A DNA stretch of 64,000 bases from Bacterioplanoides sp965200585. Lineage in GTDB: Bacteria > Pseudomonadota > Gammaproteobacteria > Pseudomonadales > Oceanobacteraceae. The stretch lies in NCBI RefSeq assembly GCF_965200585.1, contig NZ_OZ241361.1. One strand, 5' to 3'. Position 1 is the stretch's first letter. Each line of letters opens with the position of its first letter. Positions 33,083 to 41,138 of the stretch are shown here, piece by piece. The position numbers and the translations under genes are program-made. Below the pieces are notes generated by a model. That model made no database searches. It was not told the DNA's origin and saw only the letters and a program-made list of their open reading frames with translations.

Positions 33083-34918
33083 TTAAGATTTAGAAAAATG
33101 ACGACCCATTTTATCCACAAACGCGGCTTTTTTAATCTCACCAATAATCCGGGCGTCAGTCACTTCATTGCCATTATTAAAAAACAACAGCGACGGCGGG
33201 CCAAACACTGCGTGATCCTGCATAAAGGCGACATGCTCTTCGCGGTTGTCGGTGACGTCCAGTTTTATCCAGGTCATATGACTGAACTGTTGCTGGACGT
33301 CGCTGTGTGAAAAGATTTCCGCATCCATCACTTTGCAGCTGATGCACCAGTCGGCGTATAAATCCAGCATGATCGGGCGCTGACTGTTGCTGATCATTTC
33401 TTTTACTTTGGCAACCGAATCGGTTTTAAAAAACGGACTGGTTTGCTTTTCTGCTACGGGCGCTGAAGCTGTTGTTACGGATTGCACGGCTAACGGTTTT
33501 AACGGATCTGACTGACCTTGGAGTACACCCACAAAGGCAACGGCACCATACAGGAAGAACACCCAGGCAATGCCTTTGACCAAACGCTGTTTGCCTGTAG
33601 CGGCCGGTTCGAAAGCGCCAAGAACCACGCCATAAACCAGCGCCAGTAAAGCCCATAACAGCAGTGCAATTGAACCCGGCAGAAAGCGCGATAATAACCA
33701 GATGGCAACGCCGAGCAGCAGAATGCCAAAGAAGGCTTTGATCTGATCCATCCAGCCGCCAGCTTTCGGCAGCATTGAAGCGCCGGTGGTGCCCAATACA
33801 ATCAATGGCGCGCCCATACCCAGACCCAGAGCCAATAAGGCACTGCCGCCTAACCAGGCATCTCCGGTGGTGCTGAGATAAACCAGGGCACCTGCCAGTG
33901 GCGCTGAAACACAAGGTGACACCACCAATGCCGACAGCACGCCCATAATAAAGACGCTGAACCACTGGCCGCCTTGCTGTTTCTGATTTAAATCGTTTAA
34001 CCGATTACGCAGACCCGATGGCAGTTGCAATTCGTACAGACCAAACATCGCCAGTGCCAGGGCAACAAATAAGGCGGAGAAAATAACCAGTACCCACGGC
34101 GTTTGCATCCAGGCCTGAATATTGGCCCCCGCGCCTAATAAGCCAACGGTTAAGCCTGCGGCGGCATAAGTCAGCGCCATACCCAGTACATAGATGCTCG
34201 ACAGGGCAAAACCTTTGGCCGGTGAGGTATTGTTCTGACCCAGCACAACCGTGGTCAGAATTGGCACCATGGGTAATACACAGGGGGTAAAGGTCAGGCC
34301 AATGCCCAATAAGAAGAACAAGCCAACCACGGCGCCCCAGGAACGATTGCTGAACCAGTCATCGTCTGAGCTTGCTGTTGCCTGGTTAGGTGCCGCTTGA
34401 GTGGACGTAGCTGGGGCCTGGGTTGGCGTGACAGCAGTTGCTACCGGCGTGTAATTCAATTTCAGGCGTTGTGGTGGATAACACAAACCGGCATCGGCGC
34501 AGCCCTGATGATTCAGCTTGTAATCACCGGCTTGTAACGCCGTCAGATCAAAGCTGACATCTAACTCGTGATAAAACGCTGTGACTAAACCAAAAGCTTC
34601 GTCCTGTTTTTCTTTGCCCGTTTGAGAGTAGTAATCGGGATAAAGCTTGGTATCGCCTTGTTTCAAGTATAAGCGGCTTTTATACAGGTAGTAGCCATCT
34701 GCGGTGGAAAAACGCACATGCAGGCGATTGTCTTCAACTTCGGTGGTAAGCGGAAAGGCCTGATCAACCGGCAGGAACTCCGGTTCGTCGTTGCCAACCA
34801 GTTCATCCAGCAGGCTGGCATGGGCTGAGCCAATGCTGAATAACAGCAACAAGGTTGCAAACAGCGCCTGGATACTTAGTGCGCGCTGGCTTGCAGAATT
34901 CAGAATAACATTTACCAA
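33083..34918 (-). CDS. dsbD: Thiol:disulfide interchange protein DsbD
   Basis: A 611-residue transmembrane reductase that carries electrons from cytoplasmic thioredoxin to periplasmic proteins (DsbC, CcmG). A signal peptide (residues 1-34) is followed by the periplasmic alpha domain with 'CADAGLCYPP'. After a Thr/Ala/Gln/Pro linker comes an eight-helix beta domain (about 195-470) with its cysteines in 'FTPCVLPMVP' and 'VVSPCVSAPL'. The thioredoxin-like gamma domain has the active site 'WCISCK' (C525, C528). All six redox cysteines are present. Neighbour trxC encodes a possible electron donor, though thioredoxin 1 is the usual one. Confidence 0.95.
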   Translation of the reverse strand: MVNVILNSASQRALSIQALFATLLLLFSIGSAHASLLDELVGNDEPEFLPVDQAFPLTTEVEDNRLHVRFSTADGYYLYKSRLYLKQGDTKLYPDYYSQTGKEKQDEAFGLVTAFYHELDVSFDLTALQAGDYKLNHQGCADAGLCYPPQRLKLNYTPVATAVTPTQAPATSTQAAPNQATASSDDDWFSNRSWGAVVGLFFLLGIGLTFTPCVLPMVPILTTVVLGQNNTSPAKGFALSSIYVLGMALTYAAAGLTVGLLGAGANIQAWMQTPWVLVIFSALFVALALAMFGLYELQLPSGLRNRLNDLNQKQQGGQWFSVFIMGVLSALVVSPCVSAPLAGALVYLSTTGDAWLGGSALLALGLGMGAPLIVLGTTGASMLPKAGGWMDQIKAFFGILLLGVAIWLLSRFLPGSIALLLWALLALVYGVVLGAFEPAATGKQRLVKGIAWVFFLYGAVAFVGVLQGQSDPLKPLAVQSVTTASAPVAEKQTSPFFKTDSVAKVKEMISNSQRPIMLDLYADWCISCKVMDAEIFSHSDVQQQFSHMTWIKLDVTDNREEHVAFMQDHAVFGPPSLLFFNNGNEVTDARIIGEIKKAAFVDKMGRHFSKS

Positions 34919-34997
34919 AATAACACGTCCTCATGGTCAAATACGGTCGCCAGTAACCCGGTTCTCCATCACGAAACGTGTTCTGGCGATGGGCTCA

Positions 34998-35966
34998 TCA
35001 GGTATTGCGTTTCACGGCGAGTAAAGCGAGTGCGGCTAATGCTGCTTTGGCATCGGAATCTGGTAAAAGTTTCAGATGCTGTTGTGCTCTGTCGGCACAT
35101 TCATCGGCTTTCTGGCGGGTGTAATCCAGCGAGCCATTATCACGAACGATGCGTAATACGTCGTCCATATTGTCGAGGCCACCTTTACGGATCGCCTGAC
35201 GAATCAGTTTGGCATCGGCTTCCGGTGCATTGGCCATGGCATGAATCAGTGGCAACGTTGGTTTGCCTTCCGCCAGATCATCGCCAACATTTTTCCCCAG
35301 CGTTTCGGCATCGCCTTCGTAATCCAGCACGTCATCAATCAGCTGGAACGCCATCCCCAGTTCTTTGCCATATTCTTTCAGCGCCAGAGTGGTGTCTGAA
35401 TCCAGTTGCAGCAGACGAGCTGCGGCATGGGTCGATGCTTCAAATAACATGGCGGTTTTGCCATGAATCACATCCATATAGCGTGCTTCATCAACGTCCG
35501 GGTTTTTTACGTTGGTCAGCTGCAGTACTTCACCTTCTGCAATCACGCTGGTGGCGCTGGATAAGATATCCATCACTTCCAGCGACTTCAGCTCCACCAT
35601 CATCTGGAAAGCGCGGCTGTATAAAAAGTCGCCCACCAGAACACTGGGTGCATTGCCCCATTTAGCATTGGCGGTTGGATTGCCACGGCGCATATCCGAT
35701 GTATCAACCACATCATCGTGTAACAGGGTAGCGGTGTGAAGGAACTCAATCACAGTTGCCAGTTTTATCGCTTCGGCATCACAACGATCAAACGCTTTGG
35801 CACTCATCAATACCAATAGCGGGCGAATACGTTTTCCACCGCTGGAGACGATGTAGTCGGCAATTTTTTCTACCAATGGGATGCGAGAAGCCAACTGCTC
35901 ATGGATCAGGGAATCAACGGCCTGGAATTCGTCCTGGGTGACGGCGAGGATGTCTTGAATTTGCAT
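34998..35966 (-). CDS. ispB: Octaprenyl diphosphate synthase
   Basis: A 322-residue trans-prenyltransferase that makes the C40 side chain of ubiquinone and menaquinone. First aspartate-rich motif 'LLHDDVVDTSDMRRG' and second 'QLIDDVLDYEG' are intact, with 'GGKRIRPLL' at the substrate site. It is divergent from rplU-rpmA, as in E. coli and Pseudomonas. Chain length cannot be read from sequence; in some Oceanospirillales ubiquinone-8 or -9 is made. Confidence 0.93.
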   Translation of the reverse strand: MQIQDILAVTQDEFQAVDSLIHEQLASRIPLVEKIADYIVSSGGKRIRPLLVLMSAKAFDRCDAEAIKLATVIEFLHTATLLHDDVVDTSDMRRGNPTANAKWGNAPSVLVGDFLYSRAFQMMVELKSLEVMDILSSATSVIAEGEVLQLTNVKNPDVDEARYMDVIHGKTAMLFEASTHAAARLLQLDSDTTLALKEYGKELGMAFQLIDDVLDYEGDAETLGKNVGDDLAEGKPTLPLIHAMANAPEADAKLIRQAIRKGGLDNMDDVLRIVRDNGSLDYTRQKADECADRAQQHLKLLPDSDAKAALAALALLAVKRNT

Positions 35967-36067
35967 GGGGATGAGTCAGCGGCTGCCTGGTTGGTAAATG
36001 AGAATCGAAACCCGGCAAATGCTAGGGAGCCGGTGGGGTTCTGTCAAGAATTACGCGCGTTCATGTA

Positions 36068-36096
36068 TTGCTTTTGCAAAAGTGCTGGGGTATAGT
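36068..36096 (+). promoter_or_regulatory. Sigma-70 promoter of rplU
   Basis: TTGCTT (36068-36073), a 17-base spacer and TATAGT (36091-36096), followed by a GC-rich CTCGCGCCCC discriminator typical of stringently controlled ribosomal protein promoters. It leaves a leader of about 135 bases before rplU. Confidence 0.7.
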
Positions 36097-36237
36097 CTCG
36101 CGCCCCGAAATTCTGCTCTCTGCTGATATGGAAACCAGAGTGTTGCCAATAGATGTAGAACCTGACTGATAGGCAGTCTAAGTAAGAAGCGGTGTTTAAG
36201 CCGGGTATTTAAATAGCGCAAAAGCGGAGATCGTACT

Positions 36238-36549
36238 ATGTACGCAGTAGTGGTAACTGGCGGTAAGCAATACCGTGTTGAAGAAGGCCAGACTCTGAAA
36301 GTAGAGAAGCTGGAAGTTGAAACTGGTTCAGCTGTTGAACTGGAAAAAGTATTATTAATCGGCAACGGCGACGACGTAAAAATCGGTCAGCCAGTTGTTG
36401 AAGGCGCAAAAGTAACTGCTGAAGTAGTTGCTCACGGTCGTCACAAAAAAGTGAAGATCATGAAGTTCAAGCGTCGTAAGCACCACATGAAGCAAATGGG
36501 CCACCGTCAGTGGTTCACTGAGCTGAAAATCACCAGCATCGCTGGCTAA
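36238..36549 (+). CDS. rplU: 50S ribosomal protein L21
   Basis: A 103-residue ribosomal protein that binds 23S rRNA together with L20. The start 'MYAVVVTGGKQYRVEEGQTL' and 'KVKIMKFKRRKHHMKQMGHRQ' with the basic C-terminal 'TELKITSI' are standard. AGCGGAG lies 14 bases before ATG. It is followed by rpmA after 96 bases, and codon choice is strongly biased as in highly expressed genes. Confidence 0.98.
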   Translation: MYAVVVTGGKQYRVEEGQTLKVEKLEVETGSAVELEKVLLIGNGDDVKIGQPVVEGAKVTAEVVAHGRHKKVKIMKFKRRKHHMKQMGHRQWFTELKITSIAG

Positions 36550-36645
36550 TAACTGTAGACAATTTAATTTTCCGAGGCCCGGTGTCGATGTGCCACATCG
36601 ACCACTTCCGCAGAGTAGCAGCGGCTTCATTGAAGGAGAGATATT

Positions 36646-36903
36646 ATGGCTCACAAAAAGGCTGGTGGTAGTACCCGTAACGGTCGCGATTCCGAAAGTA
36701 AACGCTTAGGCGTCAAGCTGTTCGGTGGTCAGGCTGCTAAAGCTGGTAACATCCTGGTTCGTCAACGTGGTACTAAGTTCCACGCGGGTGAAAACGTTCG
36801 TATCGGTCGTGACCACACTCTGTTCGCAACTGCTGAAGGTTCAGTTAAGTTCGAAGTTAAAGGTCCTAAGAACCGTAAAACTGTTAGCGTTATCCCTGCT
36901 TAA
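36646..36903 (+). CDS. rpmA: 50S ribosomal protein L27
   Basis: An 85-residue basic protein near the peptidyl transferase centre. 'MAHKKAGGSTRNGRDSESKRLGVK' (given in part) is the usual N-terminus, which reaches into the tRNA site; Gram-negative L27 is not cleaved. GAAGGAGAG precedes ATG. A terminator follows 30 bases after the stop, so obgE probably also has its own promoter. Confidence 0.98.
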   Translation: MAHKKAGGSTRNGRDSESKRLGVKLFGGQAAKAGNILVRQRGTKFHAGENVRIGRDHTLFATAEGSVKFEVKGPKNRKTVSVIPA

Positions 36904-36930
36904 TTAAGCGTTTAACGACAACAGATAAAA

Positions 36931-36970
36931 TTGCCCTGACAGCTAATGGTTAGTGTCGGGGCATTTTTGT
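36931..36970 (+). terminator. Terminator between rpmA and obgE
   Basis: Stem GCCCTGACA / TGTCGGGGC around a 12-base loop, followed by ATTTTTGTTT. Confidence 0.8.
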
Positions 36971-37003
36971 TTATAAAACCCTATCTATCTTCGTTCGAGG
37001 TAC

Positions 37004-38206
37004 GTGATGAAATTTGTCGATGAAGCTCCAATTGTCGTTGAGGCAGGCAAAGGCGGTAATGGCTGTATGAGCTTTCGTCGGGAAAAATACATCCCGAAAG
37101 GCGGCCCGGACGGCGGTGATGGCGGCGATGGTGGCTCCATCATTCTGGAAGCCGATGATGCCGTTAACACCTTGATTGATTACCGCTATACCCGTCGCTA
37201 CCGTGCGCCGAATGGCGGCAATGGCACCAGCCGTAACTGTACCGGTGCCAAGGGTGAAGATCTGATTCTGAAGGTGCCGGTGGGTACTACCGCCATTGAT
37301 GTGGATACCGGCGAAACACTGGGCGACTTAACCGAAGATGGTGAGCGTCTGATGGTTGCTCGTGGTGGCTATCACGGTTTGGGCAATACCCGTTATAAGT
37401 CGTCTACCAATCAGGCGCCGCGTCAGACCAAGCCGGGTCAGCCGGGTGAGTCGCGTAACCTGAAGCTCGAACTGAAAGTATTGGCCGATGTTGGCCTGTT
37501 GGGCTTGCCGAATGCCGGTAAGTCGACCTTTATTCGTGCGGTATCAGCGGCCAAGCCTAAAGTCGCCGATTACCCGTTCACCACGCTGGTGCCTAATTTA
37601 GGTGTGGTGAAAATTGAAGATCACCGCTCCTTTGTTGTTGCTGATGTTCCGGGTCTGATTGAAGGGGCTTCTGAAGGCGCAGGTTTAGGTACCCGTTTCC
37701 TGAAGCATCTGGTACGTACTCAGTTGTTGCTGCATATTGTTGATATGGCACCGTTTGATGAATCCGATCCGGCTGATCGGGTGATGGCGATTAGCCAGGA
37801 GCTGGAGCGGTTCTCGCCGGGCCTGGCGCAGCGTGATCGCTGGCTGGTGTTGAATAAACTGGATATGGTCGATGCGGATGAGCGTCAGGCGCGTATCGAT
37901 GCCGTGCTCGAAAAGCTGGATTGGCAAGGGCCGGTGTTTGAAATTTCTGCGCTGCAGCGTGAAGGCACCTTCCAGCTGAGCTGCGCCATTATGGATTATA
38001 TGGAAGAGCGTCGTCAGCGTGCTCAGGATGATGAAGAGTTTGCTGAGCAACTGCTGGCTGAACGTGAAATGGTAGAGCAGGAAGCGCGCGAGCATGTTGA
38101 AATGCTGGAAGAACGTCGTCGTTTAGAGCGTATGGCCCGTAAAGCTGCCGCTGAAGATGACGACGATGATGATTACGATGTTGAAGTGGTTTATACCAAC
38201 GAGTAA
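37004..38206 (+). CDS. obgE: Obg-family GTPase (ribosome assembly)
   Basis: A 400-residue GTPase that helps assemble the 50S subunit and senses ppGpp. The glycine-rich Obg fold is residues 1-158 ('GKGGNGCMSFRREKYIPKGG', 'GGDGGDGG'). The G domain follows with P-loop 'GLPNAGKST', 'DVPGLIEGA' and 'NKLDMV'. The C-terminus ends in an acidic tail (EDDDDDDYD). It sits after rplU-rpmA in the conserved order. ATG 37004 is preceded by GAGGTACGTG. Confidence 0.97.
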   Translation: MMKFVDEAPIVVEAGKGGNGCMSFRREKYIPKGGPDGGDGGDGGSIILEADDAVNTLIDYRYTRRYRAPNGGNGTSRNCTGAKGEDLILKVPVGTTAIDVDTGETLGDLTEDGERLMVARGGYHGLGNTRYKSSTNQAPRQTKPGQPGESRNLKLELKVLADVGLLGLPNAGKSTFIRAVSAAKPKVADYPFTTLVPNLGVVKIEDHRSFVVADVPGLIEGASEGAGLGTRFLKHLVRTQLLLHIVDMAPFDESDPADRVMAISQELERFSPGLAQRDRWLVLNKLDMVDADERQARIDAVLEKLDWQGPVFEISALQREGTFQLSCAIMDYMEERRQRAQDDEEFAEQLLAEREMVEQEAREHVEMLEERRRLERMARKAAAEDDDDDDYDVEVVYTNE

Positions 38207-38271
38207 CGTCTTAACAACAAACAACCCCTTAGCAACGAACAAGTCATTGGCACTGAATAAGCACTGAGCAG

Positions 38272-39408
38272 ATGAGCACCGAACTGACGAGTCAAAGGAA
38301 GAAACTAGCCCGGCAAAAGCGCTGGGTCATTAAGATTGGCAGTGCCTTGTTGACCAATGATGGTCAGGGGTTGAATCGTGACGGTATGGCCAGCTGGGTC
38401 GAGCAGATTGCTCAGCTGCTGGAATTGGGTCATGAGGTGGTGCTGGTATCCTCGGGCTCGGTTGCAGAGGGAATGACTCGTTTGGGTTGGAAGAAACGCC
38501 CGGATAATGTGCATCAGTTGCAAGCCGCTGCCGCCGTTGGTCAAATGGGGTTGGTGCAGGCGTATGAAACCTCCTTTGCTCGCTTTGAAAAATCCACCGC
38601 ACAAATTCTGCTGACTCACGATGATCTGAGTGATCGTACCCGTTATCTTAATGCCCGTAGCACGCTAAAAACCCTGCTTGAGTTGGGTGTGGTGCCGATC
38701 GTTAATGAAAACGATACCGTTGTGACCGATGAGATCTGCTTTGGTGATAACGACACTCTGGGTGCTCTGGTTGCGAATCTGGTAGAAGCTGACGTGCTGG
38801 TGATTCTGACCGATCAAGATGGACTATTCACAGCTGACCCACGTTCCAACCCGGATGCTGAAATTATTCATCAGGGTCAGGCCTCGGACGAGCGCTTTGC
38901 AGCGATGGCTGGTGGCGGTGGTGTATTGGGTCGTGGCGGTATGGTGACCAAAGTACGTGCGGCAACTCTGGCAGCACGCTCGGGTGCCGATACGGTGATT
39001 GTTGGTGGTCGTATCGAGCGGGTCATTTCCCGTTTGTATGATGGCGAATTGCTGGGTACCTTGTTGTTGGCTGATAAGGAGCCGGTTGCGGCACGTAAGC
39101 AGTGGATTGCCGGGCATCTGCAAACTCACGGTGAGCTGATATTGGATGCCGGGGCAATCAAGGCGCTTCGTGAGCGTGGTCGTAGTTTATTGCCGATTGG
39201 GGTGATTGCGGCTAATGGTCGTTTTGAACGTGGCCAAGTGGTTGCCTGTAAAGATGAGCAGGGCAGGCTGGTTGCGAAAGGACTGGTTAACTATAGCCGC
39301 TCAGAAGCATTAAAAATTTTGAAGACGCCAAGTGCAATGCTCGAAGAAGCACTTGGCTTTGTGACAGAACCAGAAATGATTCATCGCGATAATTTAGTGG
39401 TTATCTAG
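38272..39408 (+). CDS. proB: Glutamate 5-kinase
   Basis: First enzyme of proline synthesis, phosphorylating glutamate. The 378 residues consist of an amino-acid kinase domain (about 15-265; 'VIKIGSALLTNDG', 'VLVSSGSVAEGM', 'PIVNENDTV', 'LTDQDGLFTADPR') and a C-terminal PUA domain (about 285-370; 'GELILDAGAIKALRERGRSLL'). It follows obgE by 65 bases, an arrangement known from Pseudomonas. Feedback inhibition by proline is known for the family. proA is not adjacent. Confidence 0.96.
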   Translation: MSTELTSQRKKLARQKRWVIKIGSALLTNDGQGLNRDGMASWVEQIAQLLELGHEVVLVSSGSVAEGMTRLGWKKRPDNVHQLQAAAAVGQMGLVQAYETSFARFEKSTAQILLTHDDLSDRTRYLNARSTLKTLLELGVVPIVNENDTVVTDEICFGDNDTLGALVANLVEADVLVILTDQDGLFTADPRSNPDAEIIHQGQASDERFAAMAGGGGVLGRGGMVTKVRAATLAARSGADTVIVGGRIERVISRLYDGELLGTLLLADKEPVAARKQWIAGHLQTHGELILDAGAIKALRERGRSLLPIGVIAANGRFERGQVVACKDEQGRLVAKGLVNYSRSEALKILKTPSAMLEEALGFVTEPEMIHRDNLVVI

Positions 39409-39427
39409 CGGTAATAAACAAATTAAA

Positions 39428-39539
39428 GAGATCTGCAGGATTGTTTTTCAAAAACAGCAACAGGATGTTGCGGGCCCGTCGAAGGCACATGGATGTGCCT
39501 TACGATGGGTGTGGCTGAAAAATAATGCTGTGGAATCTC
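39428..39539 (+). repeat. Nested-palindrome intergenic repeat, copy B
   Basis: Outer arms GAGATCTGCAGGATTG-TTTTTCA and TGAAAAA-TAATGCTGTGGAATCTC can pair. The inner hairpins are GCAACA-GGA-TGTTGC and CCCGTCGAAGGCACAT-GG-ATGTGCC with its extended partner (CGATGGG). It lies between proB and kdsA. Beyond it (39,613-39,631) is a separate small hairpin, CTGCTGC-TCCCT-GCAGCAG. Confidence 0.75.
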
Positions 39540-39676
39540 GCAGTTTTAACGTTAAAAATACACTGCAGTTATCACCATTCAACACGCCGTAAATACATCC
39601 CTGTAGGCTCGGCTGCTGCTCCCTGCAGCAGACGGTTGAATAGCAATAACTCCAGTATATTTCTCAGGAGAGCGAA

Positions 39677-40516
39677 ATGATTGAGCAAGTAAGCGTTGCT
39701 GGTATTGAAGTAAACAACGACAAACCATTCGTACTGTTTGGGGGTATGAATGTGCTGGAAAGCCGCGACCTGGCCATGGCGATTTGTGAGCACTACGTCA
39801 AAGTGACTGAAAAGCTCGGCATTCCTTATGTATTTAAGGCGTCTTTCGATAAGGCGAACCGTTCTTCCATTAATTCTTACCGTGGCCCGGGTATGGAAGA
39901 AGGTCTGAAGATCTTTGAAGAGATCAAATCGACCTTTAATGTGCCAATCATTACCGACGTTCACGAGCCATTCCAGGCGGCTCCGGTTGCAGAGGTGGTG
40001 GATGTGATTCAGTTACCAGCTTTCCTGGCGCGTCAGACTGATCTGGTGGTAGCAATGGCTGAAACCGGTGCCGCAATTAACGTGAAGAAGCCGCAGTTCC
40101 TGGCTCCACACGAAATGCGTCATATCATTAAAAAGTTCGCAGAAGCGGGCAATGAAAAAGTCATGTTGTGTGAGCGTGGTTCCAGCTTTGGTTATAACAA
40201 CCTGGTGGTTGATATGCTGGGTATGGACGATATGAAGAAGCAGGCGCCGGTTATCTTTGATGCCACACACGCGCTGCAGCGTCCGGGTGGTCGTGCGGAT
40301 TCCGCCGATGGTCGTCGTGCTCAGGCATTTGAGCTGGCACGCTCCGGTATGGCATTAGGCTTAGCAGGCTTGTTCCTGGAAGCACATCCAAATCCAGCAG
40401 AAGCTAAATGTGACGGTCCTTGTGCTCTGCCGCTGGATAAATTGGAGCCATACCTGGCACAAATGAAAGCCGTTGATGAGCTGGTGAAGTCGTTCGAGCC
40501 AGTGATTATTGATTAA
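39677..40516 (+). CDS. kdsA: 3-deoxy-8-phosphooctulonate synthase
   Basis: Condenses arabinose 5-phosphate and phosphoenolpyruvate to Kdo-8-phosphate, the precursor of Kdo in lipopolysaccharide. The 279-residue length is standard. Motifs: 'FVLFGGMNVLESRDLA', 'FKASFDKANRSSINSYRGPG' in part, 'LPAFLARQTDL', 'CERGSSFGYNNLVVDM' and 'DATHALQRPGG'. AGGAGAG precedes the ATG. The enzyme is usually encoded between pyrG and eno; here it sits alone between proB and rpsT with repeats and hairpins upstream, so it may be a moved or second copy. It has GGMNV where many KdsA have GGPCV/GGMNV, consistent with the metal-independent type. Confidence 0.95.
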   Translation: MIEQVSVAGIEVNNDKPFVLFGGMNVLESRDLAMAICEHYVKVTEKLGIPYVFKASFDKANRSSINSYRGPGMEEGLKIFEEIKSTFNVPIITDVHEPFQAAPVAEVVDVIQLPAFLARQTDLVVAMAETGAAINVKKPQFLAPHEMRHIIKKFAEAGNEKVMLCERGSSFGYNNLVVDMLGMDDMKKQAPVIFDATHALQRPGGRADSADGRRAQAFELARSGMALGLAGLFLEAHPNPAEAKCDGPCALPLDKLEPYLAQMKAVDELVKSFEPVIID

Positions 40517-40562
40517 CGGATAACGATTAACTCTTAGTTGAGTAATAGATGCTCGCTAGGAG

Positions 40563-40591
40563 TTGACACCCGGGGGGGATATCAGGATAAT
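40563..40591 (+). promoter_or_regulatory. Sigma-70 promoter of rpsT
   Basis: Consensus TTGACA (40563-40568), 17 bases, then GATAAT (40586-40591). It is about 70 bases before the rpsT start. Confidence 0.75.
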
Positions 40592-40659
40592 TCCGGCCCT
40601 CTTATATGGGGCGCCTTGATAGCCCTTTGACTTGAACAACCAATTTTGAGGAGCCGACT

Positions 40660-40926
40660 GTGGCAAATTCCGCTGGTTCTCGTAAACGCGCCCGTCAGGC
40701 TATCAAACGTCGCGCGCGCACTGTTGCACTGCGTTCTATGGTTCGCACTTACATCAAGAAAGTACAAGCTGCTGTTGCTTCTGGCGACTATGAGCAAGCT
40801 CAAGCTGCTTTCACTAAGTCTCAGCCTTACATCGACAAGATGGTTAACAAAGGTATCATGCACAAGAATACTGCTGCACGTACCAAGAGCCGTCTGAACG
40901 CTAAGGTATTCGCACTGAAAGGCTAA
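40660..40926 (+). CDS. rpsT: 30S ribosomal protein S20
   Basis: An 88-residue, highly basic helical protein bound at the base of the 30S body. 'MANSAGSRKRARQAIKRRAR' is the usual start; GTG 40660 is used (preceded by GAGGAG), as known also for rpsT genes with weak starts such as UUG in E. coli. A weak start codon fits the autogenous translational control described for S20. A perfect terminator lies 22 bases after the stop. Confidence 0.97.
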   Translation: MANSAGSRKRARQAIKRRARTVALRSMVRTYIKKVQAAVASGDYEQAQAAFTKSQPYIDKMVNKGIMHKNTAARTKSRLNAKVFALKG

Positions 40927-40945
40927 TTGCTGCTCAGTTCGACAA

Positions 40946-40971
40946 AAAACCCGCAGTTGCGGGTTTTTTTA
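40946..40971 (+). terminator. Rho-independent terminator of rpsT
   Basis: ACCCGCA-GT-TGCGGGT followed by seven T residues; also A-rich upstream. Confidence 0.92.
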
Positions 40972-40993
40972 TGCCTGTTAGAAATGTTTTTAA

Positions 40994-41107
40994 GCAGCTT
41001 CGCTCCTAATTATTTTTCAACCGCCGCGCCGAAAGGCCATCCCTGGCCTTGCCGCGCTACCGCCGCATCCTGCGGCTGCTATGAAAAACAATCAGGATCA
41101 AAGCTTC
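40994..41107 (-). repeat. Nested-palindrome intergenic repeat, copy C
   Basis: Reverse orientation. The outer arms AGCTTCGCTCCTAATT-ATTTTTCA and TGAAAAAC-AATCAGGATCAAAGCTT pair apart from small mismatches. The inner hairpins GGCCA-TCC-CTGGCC and GCCGCA-TCC-TGCGGC have other stem bases than copies B, D and F but the same loop. Confidence 0.75.
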
Positions 41108-41138
41108 AAATATCCATAGTTGATACCTTGGAATAGTT

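Noticed and set aside
39613..39631. Regulatory hairpin before kdsA
   Set aside because: CTGCTGC-TCCCT-GCAGCAG is a clear stem, but no T-run or sequence links it to a known regulator; kept only as a remark.
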